A DNA stretch of 46,045 nucleotides from Pirellula staleyi DSM 6068 (GTDB lineage: Bacteria > Planctomycetota > Planctomycetia > Pirellulales > Pirellulaceae): NCBI GenBank assembly GCA_945870455.1, contig CAMBSL010000014.1, positions 1 through 46,045 on the forward strand, in the 5' to 3' direction. The stretch's first letter is position 1, and every line of letters starts with the position of its first letter. Below the pieces are notes generated by a model, which saw only the letters and a list, made by a program, of their open reading frames with translations, was not told the DNA's origin and searched no databases. The position numbers were made by a program, and so were the translations under genes. Shown here piece after piece: positions 35,530-44,438 of this stretch.

Positions 35530-37209
35530 ATGCCATACCTGGATGCAATCACGGGCCCTGCAATGGGGCGACGTTATCCGCTGGAAAACAGCCAATACGT
35601 ACTTGGTCGACACCCGGATTGTGACATCGTTCTCGAAAGCGGTTCTGTTTCCCGGCAACACGCCCGGATCTCAAAAAGTGGGTCCCATTTTGTTCTCGAA
35701 GATCTAAAAAGTCGCAACGGCAGCTTTGTCAACGGGAGGTTAATCGGTGAACCCACCAAATTGCTTGAGGGAGACACGATCCGAATTTGCGATATCGAAC
35801 TCAATTTTCACGAGGAATCGCAGTCGTCCGAGTTGACCGCCAACCCTTCTCCGGAAGGCTCAGGGTTTGGAATTATGATCGTTGAGGATGACGACAGCTC
35901 ATCCCGGTCAGTCACTGCCAAGCTGGATGTTCGTGGCAGTCAATACGGTGTCCAGCTTAGCTCATCGCCCGAGGCTAGGCTTACAGCCATTCTGGAAATC
36001 ATGAAGAACCTTGGCAAGGCTGTCTCGCTGGACGACGTCTTGCCTAAGGTACTCGATACCCTGTTTACCATCTTTATCCAAGCCGATCGGGGTTTCATCG
36101 TTCTCAAGGACGCGGATGGGCAACTCAAAGTACATTGCGACAAAACGCGACGACCCGATCAAAAAGAAAACATTCGCGTTTCGAAGACCGTGCTTCGCGA
36201 GGTCATGCAAACCAAGGAAGCGATCATCTCGCTCGATGCAGCTAGCGACGCTCGATTTGAGTTGAGCCAAAGCGTTGCCGATTTTCGAATTCGATCGATG
36301 ATCGTTGCTCCGTTGCTCGACAGTGCAGGTGATCCTATCGGTGCCATTCAGATCGATACAGTTCAGCAAAAGGGCGGGTTCGAAAATAAGGACTTGGAAA
36401 TACTCGTAGGAATTGCTGTTGTAGCAGGTATTGCAATCGAAAATGCACAGTTGCATGAGCAAGAGATCGAGAAGCGTCTGGTAAAACAAGATTTGGACCT
36501 AGCCAGACAAGTCCAAATGGCATTCTTGCCCAAGACAGCAACGCATATTCCTGGTTATTCGTTCTTTCAATACTACAATCCAGCTCAGCAAATCGGAGGA
36601 GACTATTTCGACTACATCGAACTAGACAAGAATCGGTTAGTGATCGTGATTGCAGACGTAGTTGGGCATGGTGTGGCCGCCGCAATGTTCATGGCAAAGC
36701 TATCCGCTGAAACTCGGTTTGCATTTGCTACCATCGATGACCCTCGGATCGCTTTGGCTTCGCTCAATGATCGCATCACAGCGTTAGGGGTCGAGAAGTA
36801 CATTACGATGTCCGCAGTCGTATTGGACTACGTCAGCCACAAAGCCAGCATCGTCATTGCAGGACATATGGCACCTATCATGTTGACTGCTACCAAGGAT
36901 ATCGTGGAGCCCGGGTTGGACGTTGGCGGTCTCGCACTTGGCATCGAATCGGACCAACTTTACGAAGTCTTTGAGCAAGAACTGTTGCCTGGCGAGTCGT
37001 TGACACTCTACACCGACGGTATCTTCGAGGCACCCAACGCAATGGGTGCACCCTTCTCGATCGAACGCGTACGTCAACAGGTCGCCGCGAGCGCAGGCGA
37101 CATCAAAAAAGCAGGTGAAGAAATCGTTGGACAAGTCCTTAAGCACAGTGCCGGTTGCGATCAAGAAGATGATATGTGCCTAGTAATCTTCGGCCGAAAC
37201 CCGAATTGA
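35530..37209 (+). CDS. FHA-GAF-PP2C (SpoIIE/RsbU-type) serine phosphatase
   Basis: A 559-residue regulator starting at ATG 35530 (MPYLDAITGPAMG); TTG 35518 is also in frame. The FHA domain (about residues 5-95) has the phosphothreonine-binding pattern LGRHPDCDIVL...VSRQHARI...DLKSRNGSFVNG. A GAF domain spans about 145-300 (EIMKNLGKAVSLDDVLPKVL...GFIVLKD...MIVAPLLD). A signalling helix (DLDLARQVQMAFLPK) leads to the PP2C domain from about 340, with metal-binding motifs GGDYFD, ADVVGHG, YTDGIFEA and DDMCLV all present. RsbU-like phosphatases dephosphorylate anti-sigma-factor antagonists or other phosphoproteins; the FHA domain would target it to phosphothreonine marks left by Ser/Thr kinases. 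Cytoplasmic. No antagonist gene is adjacent. Confidence 0.93.
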   Translation: MPYLDAITGPAMGRRYPLENSQYVLGRHPDCDIVLESGSVSRQHARISKSGSHFVLEDLKSRNGSFVNGRLIGEPTKLLEGDTIRICDIELNFHEESQSSELTANPSPEGSGFGIMIVEDDDSSSRSVTAKLDVRGSQYGVQLSSSPEARLTAILEIMKNLGKAVSLDDVLPKVLDTLFTIFIQADRGFIVLKDADGQLKVHCDKTRRPDQKENIRVSKTVLREVMQTKEAIISLDAASDARFELSQSVADFRIRSMIVAPLLDSAGDPIGAIQIDTVQQKGGFENKDLEILVGIAVVAGIAIENAQLHEQEIEKRLVKQDLDLARQVQMAFLPKTATHIPGYSFFQYYNPAQQIGGDYFDYIELDKNRLVIVIADVVGHGVAAAMFMAKLSAETRFAFATIDDPRIALASLNDRITALGVEKYITMSAVVLDYVSHKASIVIAGHMAPIMLTATKDIVEPGLDVGGLALGIESDQLYEVFEQELLPGESLTLYTDGIFEAPNAMGAPFSIERVRQQVAASAGDIKKAGEEIVGQVLKHSAGCDQEDDMCLVIFGRNPN

Positions 37210-37295
37210 GCAGGTTCCGAAGAAATGAGATGCCACTGGGTTTATCCAGGGGATCGTCCTAGGTCCTTCCCGAGAAACCATCACACTGGGCATAG

Positions 37296-37997
37296 TTAGG
37301 TACCCCCGATCAGCGTCTTGCCGCCAGCCCACAACAGTACACCACCGAGGAAGACTAGCATTGCAGCGGTCACTGTGGCGTTGTTGACGATTAGCCAATT
37401 CTTCAACGACTCGAGAACGGCTTGTGAGTTCCGCGGGGCGACGAAGTGGTAGAGGATCGGTGCCGCCACTGTCGTGCTGGACATGACCACGAACAGCACG
37501 AGGGCCACCCACTCGCCCACCACCGGCAAACCGGCGTCGACAATCAACGTCACACTGGCAACGTTGATCGCGAGCGTCTTGGGGTTGAAGGCAGCAAAAG
37601 CAGCCGCGACTCCGAACGCCTGCGCAGTCGAAAAACCCACGATCGGGCGCATCCAACCCGGCATCTCCTCGCTAGGAGCGGCTGCCCGATGATCTCGCCA
37701 CTTTTTGACCGCAAAGCCGATGAGAACCACGCCGAGAACGAGTTGGATGATGAGGGTGAGGCGCTCCGGCGGACCCCAGTTGCCGGATAGCTCTCCCGCG
37801 AAGAGCGCGATTGCGCCGACGAGAAAGAGGCCCACCATCCAACCGGCAAGGAACGACAGCGCTTTGCGCTCCGCGTGAGACGAAGAAAGCATGAGGATGA
37901 CTGCGACGACGGCCGGCGGATTCAGAGCAATCGCCAAAATGGCCGCCAAAAGCTCGAACAACGCCTGCTCCTGCAACATCGCTAAGTTCAATACCAT
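37296..37997 (-). CDS. GAP-family (LysE-like) membrane transporter, GC-rich and possibly transferred
   Basis: A 233-residue protein with about six membrane spans: FELLAAILAIALNPPAVVAVILM, ALSFLAGWMVGLFLVGAIALF, LIIQLVLGVVLIGFAV, a pair around GFSTAQAFGVAAAF..NPKTLAINVASVTL, WVALVLFVVMSSTTVAAPILY and AAMLVFLGGVLLWAGG. The NPPA and NPKTLA motifs near the first and fourth spans are typical of the GAP (PF11139-like) and LysE superfamily of small-molecule exporters. Two sampled 60-base lines inside it are about 65-67% GC, against about 50-55% in sampled lines of its neighbours, suggesting acquisition from another lineage. The substrate is unknown. It lies between unrelated genes, with no obvious shared operon. 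Confidence 0.82.
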   Translation of the reverse strand: MVLNLAMLQEQALFELLAAILAIALNPPAVVAVILMLSSSHAERKALSFLAGWMVGLFLVGAIALFAGELSGNWGPPERLTLIIQLVLGVVLIGFAVKKWRDHRAAAPSEEMPGWMRPIVGFSTAQAFGVAAAFAAFNPKTLAINVASVTLIVDAGLPVVGEWVALVLFVVMSSTTVAAPILYHFVAPRNSQAVLESLKNWLIVNNATVTAAMLVFLGGVLLWAGGKTLIGGT

Positions 37998-38038
37998 ATG
38001 CTGCTTAGTTGAATCAAAATCCTGTAATCATTCTTTTC

Positions 38039-39034
38039 TCAACGCCGATAGTCGTCGCTAGAGTTGTACAGCACCGATGGATGCGGAAAACCCAGTCGTT
38101 TGTCCACGATGTTGTAGAGCGGCTCACCAGCAAAATACCTCTTGAGATTTTCGCAAATCAACTTGGTTGTATCGTCCGTGCGGCGGGCGGCTTGTGCGCC
38201 TACATGGGGCGTAATCAAGACATTTGAGAAGTTCCACAGTGGACTGTTTTCGGGTAATGGCTCGATATCGGTCACGTCAAGACCCGCGCCAGCAAGATGT
38301 CCGCTAGCGATTGCACTACATAGATCCGCTTCGTTGACACACGATCCGCGCGCGACATTGATCAGATACGAACCTTTCGGCATACCCATCAGGATGCTCG
38401 AATCAATAACCCCTCGCGTCATTTGATTCAGCGGCAAAGTTAAGATGAGAATCTCAGACCATGCCGCAAGTTGCATCAACTGCGTGTGAGGCATTAACTG
38501 TTCGACCGAATCCGGTATGTGTTCCGGAAAGTAATCGGTGGCTCGAATGGTCACGTTGTACGGTCGCAACACATTCACAAGCCGACGTCCATTGCCTCCC
38601 ATGCCAACAATGCCCACGCGTTTTCCATGCAGATCATCGGTCGGCCTTCGCACAAACTCTTTCTTTTGCCACTGCCGATAAAAGATCGGGATGCCGCGAA
38701 GCAAACCTAGGAGCAACGCCAGGGTTTGCTCGGCTACTTGATTGGCAAACAATCCAGACGCGCTGCACACAACGATTTCCGAGTCGATCACCGAAGGTGC
38801 CAGGCAATGGTCCAAGCCTGCAGCAGACGATTGGATAAACTTCAATCGCCCTTGCTGCACAACGCCGTCCCAAGGCACCGGAACCTTAGCGTGCCCGACG
38901 AAAACATCCGCATCCATGATCCGTTGCGGAATCGTATCTTGAGTTGCCTCAATGAGCTTCGCGTGCGGAACTGCGGTTTGCATCCACTGAAGATGTCGCT
39001 CTTGAATGGGAAAACAATGGACTAATTGGATCAC
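38039..39034 (-). CDS. D-2-hydroxyacid dehydrogenase family protein
   Basis: A 331-residue NAD-dependent dehydrogenase starting at GTG 39034. The nucleotide-binding motif GIVGMGGNGRRLVNVL lies near residue 140. The catalytic set is present: Arg in INVARGSCVNEADL near 230, Glu in DVTDIEPLPENSPLW near 260, and His in ITPHVGAQAARR near 280. The segment QSSAAGLDHCL near 68 and SASGLFANQVAEQTLALLLGLLR near 93-115 are also typical. The family reduces 2-oxoacids or oxidises D-2-hydroxyacids in the cytoplasm; glycerate, phosphoglycerate or formate as substrate cannot be separated here. It starts seven bases after the ABC permease gene and is likely cotranscribed with it, though a functional link is not obvious. 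Confidence 0.92.
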   Translation of the reverse strand: MIQLVHCFPIQERHLQWMQTAVPHAKLIEATQDTIPQRIMDADVFVGHAKVPVPWDGVVQQGRLKFIQSSAAGLDHCLAPSVIDSEIVVCSASGLFANQVAEQTLALLLGLLRGIPIFYRQWQKKEFVRRPTDDLHGKRVGIVGMGGNGRRLVNVLRPYNVTIRATDYFPEHIPDSVEQLMPHTQLMQLAAWSEILILTLPLNQMTRGVIDSSILMGMPKGSYLINVARGSCVNEADLCSAIASGHLAGAGLDVTDIEPLPENSPLWNFSNVLITPHVGAQAARRTDDTTKLICENLKRYFAGEPLYNIVDKRLGFPHPSVLYNSSDDYRR

Positions 39035-39041
39035 GATCGCG

Positions 39042-40802
39042 TTACGCTAAGTCCCGATCTTCGAAAAGCAACAGCCCGATGAGAGTGGCGGCAATCCCAT
39101 AGATGGTCGTATAGATCAAAACACTTGCAATCACAGACCATGGAATGCCGACCTCTGCATCAATGGCGGCCTCCATAGAAAAGTGACTTAGGTTGGGAAC
39201 CACAGCCGATATCAATTGCGAAAAGAACTCAACCAATGGCAAACCGCCTGCCGCCGATTCAACAATAGTCGGAGTCAAGTGGCCGAGCAGGTAGATCGAG
39301 AAGCAAATGGTGAAGTTCGGTAACAATGAGAATCGAGTCCCCAACGCAACCGCAAAAGCGCCGAACACAATGGCCTCGAAGAAAGCCAATGCTAAACCCG
39401 GAATAGTCTGGAACATTTCTGCGTGACATTGCTGCCAAGTCGGTGGGTCCAACGACGATTCGCGTGATTCGACGATAGGCTTGTATGCGACCGCCAAGAG
39501 TTCAACGGTTCCGAGCACCAAGAACATCAGCATCACGATGCAAATCACACCCATAATTTTTCCGATAATAAACGAGCGTCGGTGAATCGGTTTACTGAGA
39601 AGCGTCAATGCTGTTCGCCCTTCGATCTCATCATTGACAGATGTGCTGGCAGACCAAACAGCCTGGAGAATTGCCGCGATTAGGATGAGGGTCACTCCAC
39701 AGTCCTTGAGCAACTTGATGTCTTCTCCAAATGTGTGAAATGGCAGGAAAACAAACAAGAGAATCGCGAGCGAAACGATTACCATGAGCATAACCGGAAG
39801 CGGTTGCGATAGTTCGCTTTTGGCCGCAGATAGGGCTATGGCTGCAGCTTTAGGCGAAACGGCTTGCATCAACATGAATAGCAATCCAAAGACCGCAACA
39901 AAGAGAGACACCAAAACCAATGTAATGGACTCGCGAACCGGTGGTGCGAAACCCAAACGAAACTTGAGCGTCGCATTATCGATCTCTTGATTTTGAGCAT
40001 AGAGCTCAGTGCCCCCAACCATGGGCAGTGGGCTGTCCTTTGCACCCATCTTGCTCGTCCAGATTATTGGCGTCTTGGCCTCAACAGTCATGGCTCGGAG
40101 CTGTGACTCGCCAAGGCTGGGTGCATCCGTTATCAAAACGCGTCTGTCTGAATCGATTTGAACGAAAGCGAGTGAATCGGGATTGTAGCGGATGGACAGC
40201 TTGACGAATTCTGCCGCACTATCGGCAGGCGCCCCCTTGAGTTCAATATTGGTGGTTACATCCGACGGCCTAAAAAGGTCTGGGATACCTTGAATGGCTG
40301 CCATCGGGGCGTCGACTAGGAATGAGGCGGCAAGGCCAATCGCGGCAATCGTTGAAAGCACAGAAAGCATGTAGAGTCCGACACCTTCAAAGAGAAGAGA
40401 TCGCAACTCACCTAAAAATCTTGTCGACGAACAATAAACCAAGGCCCAAATCACGATTGCGATCATGAGCGTGGACGCCAGCGAAATCATGGCCCACTCC
40501 TCCGTCTCGAAAGAGCCATTGTCGCCGATAAACTTTTTCGACAGAAAGCCAAATCTAGTCCACATCGCCAAGCCACTTCCCAATCCGAGCGTGACAAGCA
40601 AGCACACCAAATGCGCGGACCCGTCTCTTCGGGACTTTTCTAATGCCGTTATCTTCGACAACCCATAAAAGAGACCTAGGAAAAGGGCGAGAATGGCAAA
40701 TCCGAAGAAGACGCCGACTCCTAAAAACCAAATCGGCGTAAGCCATTTCGTCATCCAGAAATCGTTGGCTGCCAGAAATGGGGTCAAAAATTGGAATGCC
40801 AT
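39042..40802 (-). CDS. ABC-2-type transporter permease
   Basis: A 586-residue integral membrane protein. ATG 40802 is preferred over TTG 40817; neither has a clear ribosome site. At least ten membrane spans are visible, for example IWFLGVGVFFGFAILALFLGL, LASTLMIAIVIWALVY, LSVLSTIAAIGLAASFLV, LVLVSLFVAVFGLLFMLM, PVMLMVIVSLAILLFVFLPF and VASVLIYTTIYGIAATLIGLLLF. Between spans there is a large extracytoplasmic beta region (about residues 200-300). The segment NDEIEGRTALTLLSKPIHRRSFIIGK matches the ABC-2 permease motif (E-x-x-x-G-T-x-x-x-L-x-x-P-x-x-R). Such permeases need a separate ATPase, which is not encoded adjacently. The gene is divergent from carA across 327 bases. The substrate is unknown. 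Confidence 0.88.
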   Translation of the reverse strand: MAFQFLTPFLAANDFWMTKWLTPIWFLGVGVFFGFAILALFLGLFYGLSKITALEKSRRDGSAHLVCLLVTLGLGSGLAMWTRFGFLSKKFIGDNGSFETEEWAMISLASTLMIAIVIWALVYCSSTRFLGELRSLLFEGVGLYMLSVLSTIAAIGLAASFLVDAPMAAIQGIPDLFRPSDVTTNIELKGAPADSAAEFVKLSIRYNPDSLAFVQIDSDRRVLITDAPSLGESQLRAMTVEAKTPIIWTSKMGAKDSPLPMVGGTELYAQNQEIDNATLKFRLGFAPPVRESITLVLVSLFVAVFGLLFMLMQAVSPKAAAIALSAAKSELSQPLPVMLMVIVSLAILLFVFLPFHTFGEDIKLLKDCGVTLILIAAILQAVWSASTSVNDEIEGRTALTLLSKPIHRRSFIIGKIMGVICIVMLMFLVLGTVELLAVAYKPIVESRESSLDPPTWQQCHAEMFQTIPGLALAFFEAIVFGAFAVALGTRFSLLPNFTICFSIYLLGHLTPTIVESAAGGLPLVEFFSQLISAVVPNLSHFSMEAAIDAEVGIPWSVIASVLIYTTIYGIAATLIGLLLFEDRDLA

Positions 40803-41129
40803 AGGTGGTCGGCTCAAACTGAAAACAGGTGAAAAGGTATCTTGGAGAGTGCGTTTACGCGAATCTCAAACATTCATTTTGTGCGTATTGGTGTCCCGGC
40901 TGGTACGAGACCTGCCTCGCCTAGGTTCGTTGAATCCAAGCATAGCTCACCAGGATAAGCAAAAAAATTGAAATGAAGAGAGGGAGCAGCAGAAAATCAC
41001 AAGTCTATCCAAAATCGTGTGACTGGTAGGGCTGTCCGTCTTCGGGTATGATTTTGGCGGGTCGAGAGTACTCATCTCGAAAATCGTCCTCGACCTGATT
41101 TCTTTCCGTATCGATTGAGGTTGATTGAA
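40803..41129. other. 327-base divergent intergenic region upstream of carA
   Basis: It separates the ABC permease gene from carA and must contain promoters for both directions. I see no clear consensus promoter, attenuator peptide or PyrR-type or T-box-like leader, although the upstream part of carA is where pyrimidine control would be expected. Confidence 0.5.
41117..41120 (+). promoter_or_regulatory. Ribosome binding site that decides the carA start
   Basis: GAGG at 41117-41120 lies nine bases before TTG 41130, ideal spacing. It lies inside the open frame that could otherwise begin at TTG 41115, so 41130 is the better start. Confidence 0.5.
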
Positions 41130-42305
41130 TTGTTTCGTCCAGGAAATCCAGGCTTTTTGGCACTTGAGGATGGCACCGTTTTCGAAGGAACTTCTATTGG
41201 TGCCGTGGGCGAAATGGATGGCGAAGTCGTTTTCAACACGTCTATGACCGGCTATCAGGAAATCCTGACTGACCCAAGTTATCGCGGTCAAATCGTCACG
41301 ATGACCTGTCCGATGATCGGAAACGTTGGGATTAACGAGGAAGATCTTGAGTCGAGCCACCCGAGGATCGCAGGTTTCGTGGTTCGCGAATGCAGTCGAC
41401 TTCACAGCAACTTTCGCGCCAGCCAATCCCTCCCCGACTATTTGGAAAAGCACGGTATTGTCGCAATCTCCGGCATAGATACGCGTGCACTCGTCCGAAA
41501 AATTCGCAGCCAAGGTGCCCTGAAGGGTGTTCTGTCAACTTCCGATTTCAATCGTGACTCGTTGGTACACAAAGCCCGAACCAGCCTGGGCCTCGTCGGG
41601 AGAGATCTTGTCAGCGAGGTAATACCCACTGGATCAAGCCGATGGGACTCCAAACTGCACGACTTTTCGACGTTGGGTTTGTCGACATTGGACAAATCGA
41701 CCATCAACGCTGAGCCGATGGCAAATCAAACGCAACCGCACGTGGTTTGCCTCGATTATGGCATGAAGTGGAATATCCCAAGGCATCTCGCTCATCGCGG
41801 GAATCGCGTCACCATTCTTCCTGGGACCGCTACTGCCAGCGATGTCCTTGCTCAAAAACCCGACGGTGTCTTTTTGAGCAACGGGCCTGGTGACCCTGAG
41901 CCCTTGGCCTACGCCATCACAACCATCCAAAACCTTCTCGGAAAACTCCCCATTTTTGGCATCTGCTTGGGCCATCAGTTGCTCTCGTTGGCCGGCGGTG
42001 CGAAGACTTTCAAAATGAAGTTCGGTCACCGCGGTGCCAACCAACCGGTTCTTAATTGCAAAACGGGCAGAGTCGAAATAACTTCGCAAAACCATGGGTT
42101 CGCGGTCGAGGAAGCATCCTTGCCCGACTGCTTTGAGATCACACATCGAAATTTGAACGACAATACGATCGCCGGCATTCGACACAAGATGGTTGAGGCC
42201 TTTAGCGTACAGTACCACCCGGAAGCATCCGCTGGGCCGCACGACAGCAGTTATTTGTTTGACGAATTTCAACAAGCTTTGGATCACCATATCGCAGCCG
42301 TATAA
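41130..42305 (+). CDS. carA: Carbamoyl-phosphate synthase small chain (glutamine amidotransferase)
   Basis: A 391-residue small subunit; it hydrolyses glutamine and passes ammonia to the large subunit CarB, which makes carbamoyl phosphate for pyrimidine and arginine synthesis. The start is taken as TTG 41130 from the ribosome site at 41117-41120. The N-terminal CPSase_sm_chain domain begins [17 protein letters not shown] and includes [19 protein letters not shown] and [19 protein letters not shown] [15 protein letters not shown]. The class-I amidotransferase domain has [27 protein letters not shown], the nucleophile motif [16 protein letters not shown] (Cys near residue 277) and the His/Glu pair in [14 protein letters not shown]. 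All catalytic residues are present. carB is not in the window; hisF follows after 17 bases and is likely cotranscribed. Confidence 0.96.
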   Translation: MFRPGNPGFLALEDGTVFEGTSIGAVGEMDGEVVFNTSMTGYQEILTDPSYRGQIVTMTCPMIGNVGINEEDLESSHPRIAGFVVRECSRLHSNFRASQSLPDYLEKHGIVAISGIDTRALVRKIRSQGALKGVLSTSDFNRDSLVHKARTSLGLVGRDLVSEVIPTGSSRWDSKLHDFSTLGLSTLDKSTINAEPMANQTQPHVVCLDYGMKWNIPRHLAHRGNRVTILPGTATASDVLAQKPDGVFLSNGPGDPEPLAYAITTIQNLLGKLPIFGICLGHQLLSLAGGAKTFKMKFGHRGANQPVLNCKTGRVEITSQNHGFAVEEASLPDCFEITHRNLNDNTIAGIRHKMVEAFSVQYHPEASAGPHDSSYLFDEFQQALDHHIAAV

Positions 42306-42322
42306 CGAGGGTTTGTCCGAAT

Positions 42323-43090
42323 ATGCTGGCAAAACGAGTCATTCCCTGCCTAGATGTGTTTCAAGGCCGCGTGGTGAAAGGCACGAACTTTATCAATCTT
42401 CGAGATGCCGGCGACCCAGTCCAAATCGCGCAGCGCTATGAAGTCGAAGGTGCGGATGAACTTGTTTTTCTTGACATTACCGCCAGTCACGAAGACCGCG
42501 GCATTATGCTCGACGTGGTGCGACGCACGGCCGAGCAAGTCTTTATGCCGCTGACAGTCGGCGGTGGAATTCGCACAATCGAAGATATTCGCACGCTGCT
42601 CCAAGCAGGATGTGACAAGGTTTCCATTAATTCTACCGCATGCAAAAACCCTGATTTTGTAAGGCAAGCGGCGGACCGCTTTGGATCTCAATGCATCGTG
42701 GTCAACATCGATCCACGCCGAGTTCTTCGCGACGGAAAAGAGTTTTGGGAGGTTCACATCAACGGAGGCCGAACCCCAACGGGCTTGGAAGCAGTTGCCT
42801 GGGCCGAGAAAGTGACCGAGTTGGGGGCTGGCGAAATTGTAGTAACCAGCATGGATCGAGACGGTACCAAAGATGGCTATGACCTTCCGATTACCTTAGC
42901 CGTCAGCAATGCAGTCCCTATTCCGGTGGTGGCCAGCGGCGGAGCTGGAAAACCCGAGCATCTGGTCGATGCGATCCTGGTCGGCAAGGCGGATGCCGTG
43001 CTGGCTGCCAGTATTTTCCATTTCGGTGAATATTCCATCTCACAAACCAAGCGTATGATGGCAGAGAATGGAATTCCAGTTAGGTTGTGA
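42323..43090 (+). CDS. hisF: Imidazole glycerol phosphate synthase, cyclase subunit HisF
   Basis: A 255-residue (beta/alpha)8 barrel, the normal length for HisF. With HisH it makes imidazole glycerol phosphate and AICAR from PRFAR and ammonia, in histidine biosynthesis. ATG 42323 follows GAGG by ten bases. The catalytic Asp residues are in [14 protein letters not shown] (Asp 11) and VVNIDPRR (Asp 130). The phosphate-binding loops [11 protein letters not shown] and [12 protein letters not shown] are intact, as is [13 protein letters not shown] and [12 protein letters not shown]. One uncommon point is ID-PRR in place of the usual IDA(K/R)R in the second catalytic strand. It sits directly after carA, an unusual pairing, and the partner hisH is not in the window. 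Confidence 0.97.
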   Translation: MLAKRVIPCLDVFQGRVVKGTNFINLRDAGDPVQIAQRYEVEGADELVFLDITASHEDRGIMLDVVRRTAEQVFMPLTVGGGIRTIEDIRTLLQAGCDKVSINSTACKNPDFVRQAADRFGSQCIVVNIDPRRVLRDGKEFWEVHINGGRTPTGLEAVAWAEKVTELGAGEIVVTSMDRDGTKDGYDLPITLAVSNAVPIPVVASGGAGKPEHLVDAILVGKADAVLAASIFHFGEYSISQTKRMMAENGIPVRL

Positions 43091-43166
43091 TTCCAATTCC
43101 TGTTCGTTGAGTCACCATGGATGGTGCAGTGTCTTTTCCTGTTCTATTCTTGTTCGAGAGTGATCC

Positions 43167-44357
43167 ATGTCAGCCACTAAAGTCCGACCAGCCCCAACCT
43201 CCAATATTCCCCCCTCAACCTCGGACGAATTAGCTGCATCGCTGTTGCAGGTGAAACGCGAACTTGAGGTCGATAAGCTTTTCAAGGCCTGTGTAAAACT
43301 GGAGGGAAGCGACCTGCACCTGAAAGTTGGTACAGCCCCAATTGTTCGCGTGAAAGGCGATCTCAAGCCTCTCAATCGTCCGCCGATTGATGTCGAAGAA
43401 ATGGTGCGGCTCCTCATCCCAATGCTCGACGATCGGAACCGTCGTATCTTTGAAGAAGAGGGTGGTGCCGACTTTTCGTACACCATCAACGTCGATGGCG
43501 AGAATTGGCGATTTCGAGTCAATATGCTCAAACAGCTTGGCAAACCTGGGCTTGTTGCACGGCGAATCAATAACTTCATTCCAAACTTTAAAGGTCTGTT
43601 TCTACCGCCGATCCTTGAAGAACTATGCAAGTACGATCAAGGGATGGTGTTGCTGGCCGGCGTGACGGGTTCCGGAAAAAGCACGACGATCGCATCGATG
43701 CTCAATTGGATCAATGCGGAGTACAGCAAGCACATCCTGACGCTCGAGGACCCAATCGAGTTCGTCTACACCGAAAACAAATGCCTCATCAATCAACGCG
43801 AAGTTGGGACGGACGTCAAGAACTTTGAAATAGCGATGAAGCACGCCGTGCGGGAAGACCCAGACATCATCCTTGTTGGTGAAATGCGAGATCAAGAAAC
43901 GTTTATGACTGCCATTCACGCAGCGGAAACGGGGCACTTGGTTTTTGGTACGATCCACGCATCGACAGCTCCGTCCACCGTCGGTCGTATCCTCGACTTG
44001 TTCCCCGAAGAAATGCACAACGCGATTCGAAATGCCATGGCGTTCAACATGAAGGGGATCGTAGCGCAGAAACTGTTGCCATCGATCAAGCAAGGAGTCA
44101 GCCGTGTGCCAACTTGCGAAATCATGCTGTTTACTCCCATCGTGCGCAAACTCATTCTCGAAAGCAAAGATCAAAAGCTCTCGGATGCCATTCGAATCGG
44201 TGTCCAAGACGGCATGCAAGACTTCACAATGAGCCTCAAGCAACTGATTGACGACGGACTGATCGATCGCCCAACCGCCTTCGAAGTAGCGCCGAACCCA
44301 GATGCACTCAAAATGCTACTCAAGGGCATCAACGTGAGTGCGCCAGGCATCATCTAG
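43167..44357 (+). CDS. PilT-like type IV pilus retraction ATPase
   Basis: A 396-residue secretion-superfamily hexameric ATPase of the PilT/PilU group. After a 35-residue Pro/Ser-rich leader, the PAS-like N-domain contains LEGSDLHLKVGTAPIVRVKG, the PilT signature (SDLHL). Walker A is GVTGSGKST near residue 168, the Asp box LTLEDPIEF near 195, Walker B DPDIILVGEMRDQETF near 232 and the His box HLVFGTIHASTA near 258. The late AIRNAMAFNMKGIVAQKLLP is also typical. All catalytic elements are intact. PilT powers pilus retraction at the cytoplasmic face of the inner membrane. The gene is followed by a PilB/GspE-like gene whose active site is lost, so the two may work together. Confidence 0.92.
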   Translation: MSATKVRPAPTSNIPPSTSDELAASLLQVKRELEVDKLFKACVKLEGSDLHLKVGTAPIVRVKGDLKPLNRPPIDVEEMVRLLIPMLDDRNRRIFEEEGGADFSYTINVDGENWRFRVNMLKQLGKPGLVARRINNFIPNFKGLFLPPILEELCKYDQGMVLLAGVTGSGKSTTIASMLNWINAEYSKHILTLEDPIEFVYTENKCLINQREVGTDVKNFEIAMKHAVREDPDIILVGEMRDQETFMTAIHAAETGHLVFGTIHASTAPSTVGRILDLFPEEMHNAIRNAMAFNMKGIVAQKLLPSIKQGVSRVPTCEIMLFTPIVRKLILESKDQKLSDAIRIGVQDGMQDFTMSLKQLIDDGLIDRPTAFEVAPNPDALKMLLKGINVSAPGII

Positions 44358-44438
44358 CTCCCCAGCGAGTTCATTTCCACTCTAGTTTACCTTCGTTCCC
44401 TTACGCGTTTTTTTCAACAAGACAACTGATCGATCAAT

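Noticed and set aside
37180..37656. 158-codon minus-strand frame in another register of the GAP-family gene
   Set aside because: Arg/Cys-rich composition typical of an out-of-frame reading of a GC-rich gene; the 233-residue frame has clear membrane spans.
41634..42332. 232-codon minus-strand frame antisense to carA
   Set aside because: It is the mirror of a strongly conserved gene; long shadow frames are expected from codon bias.
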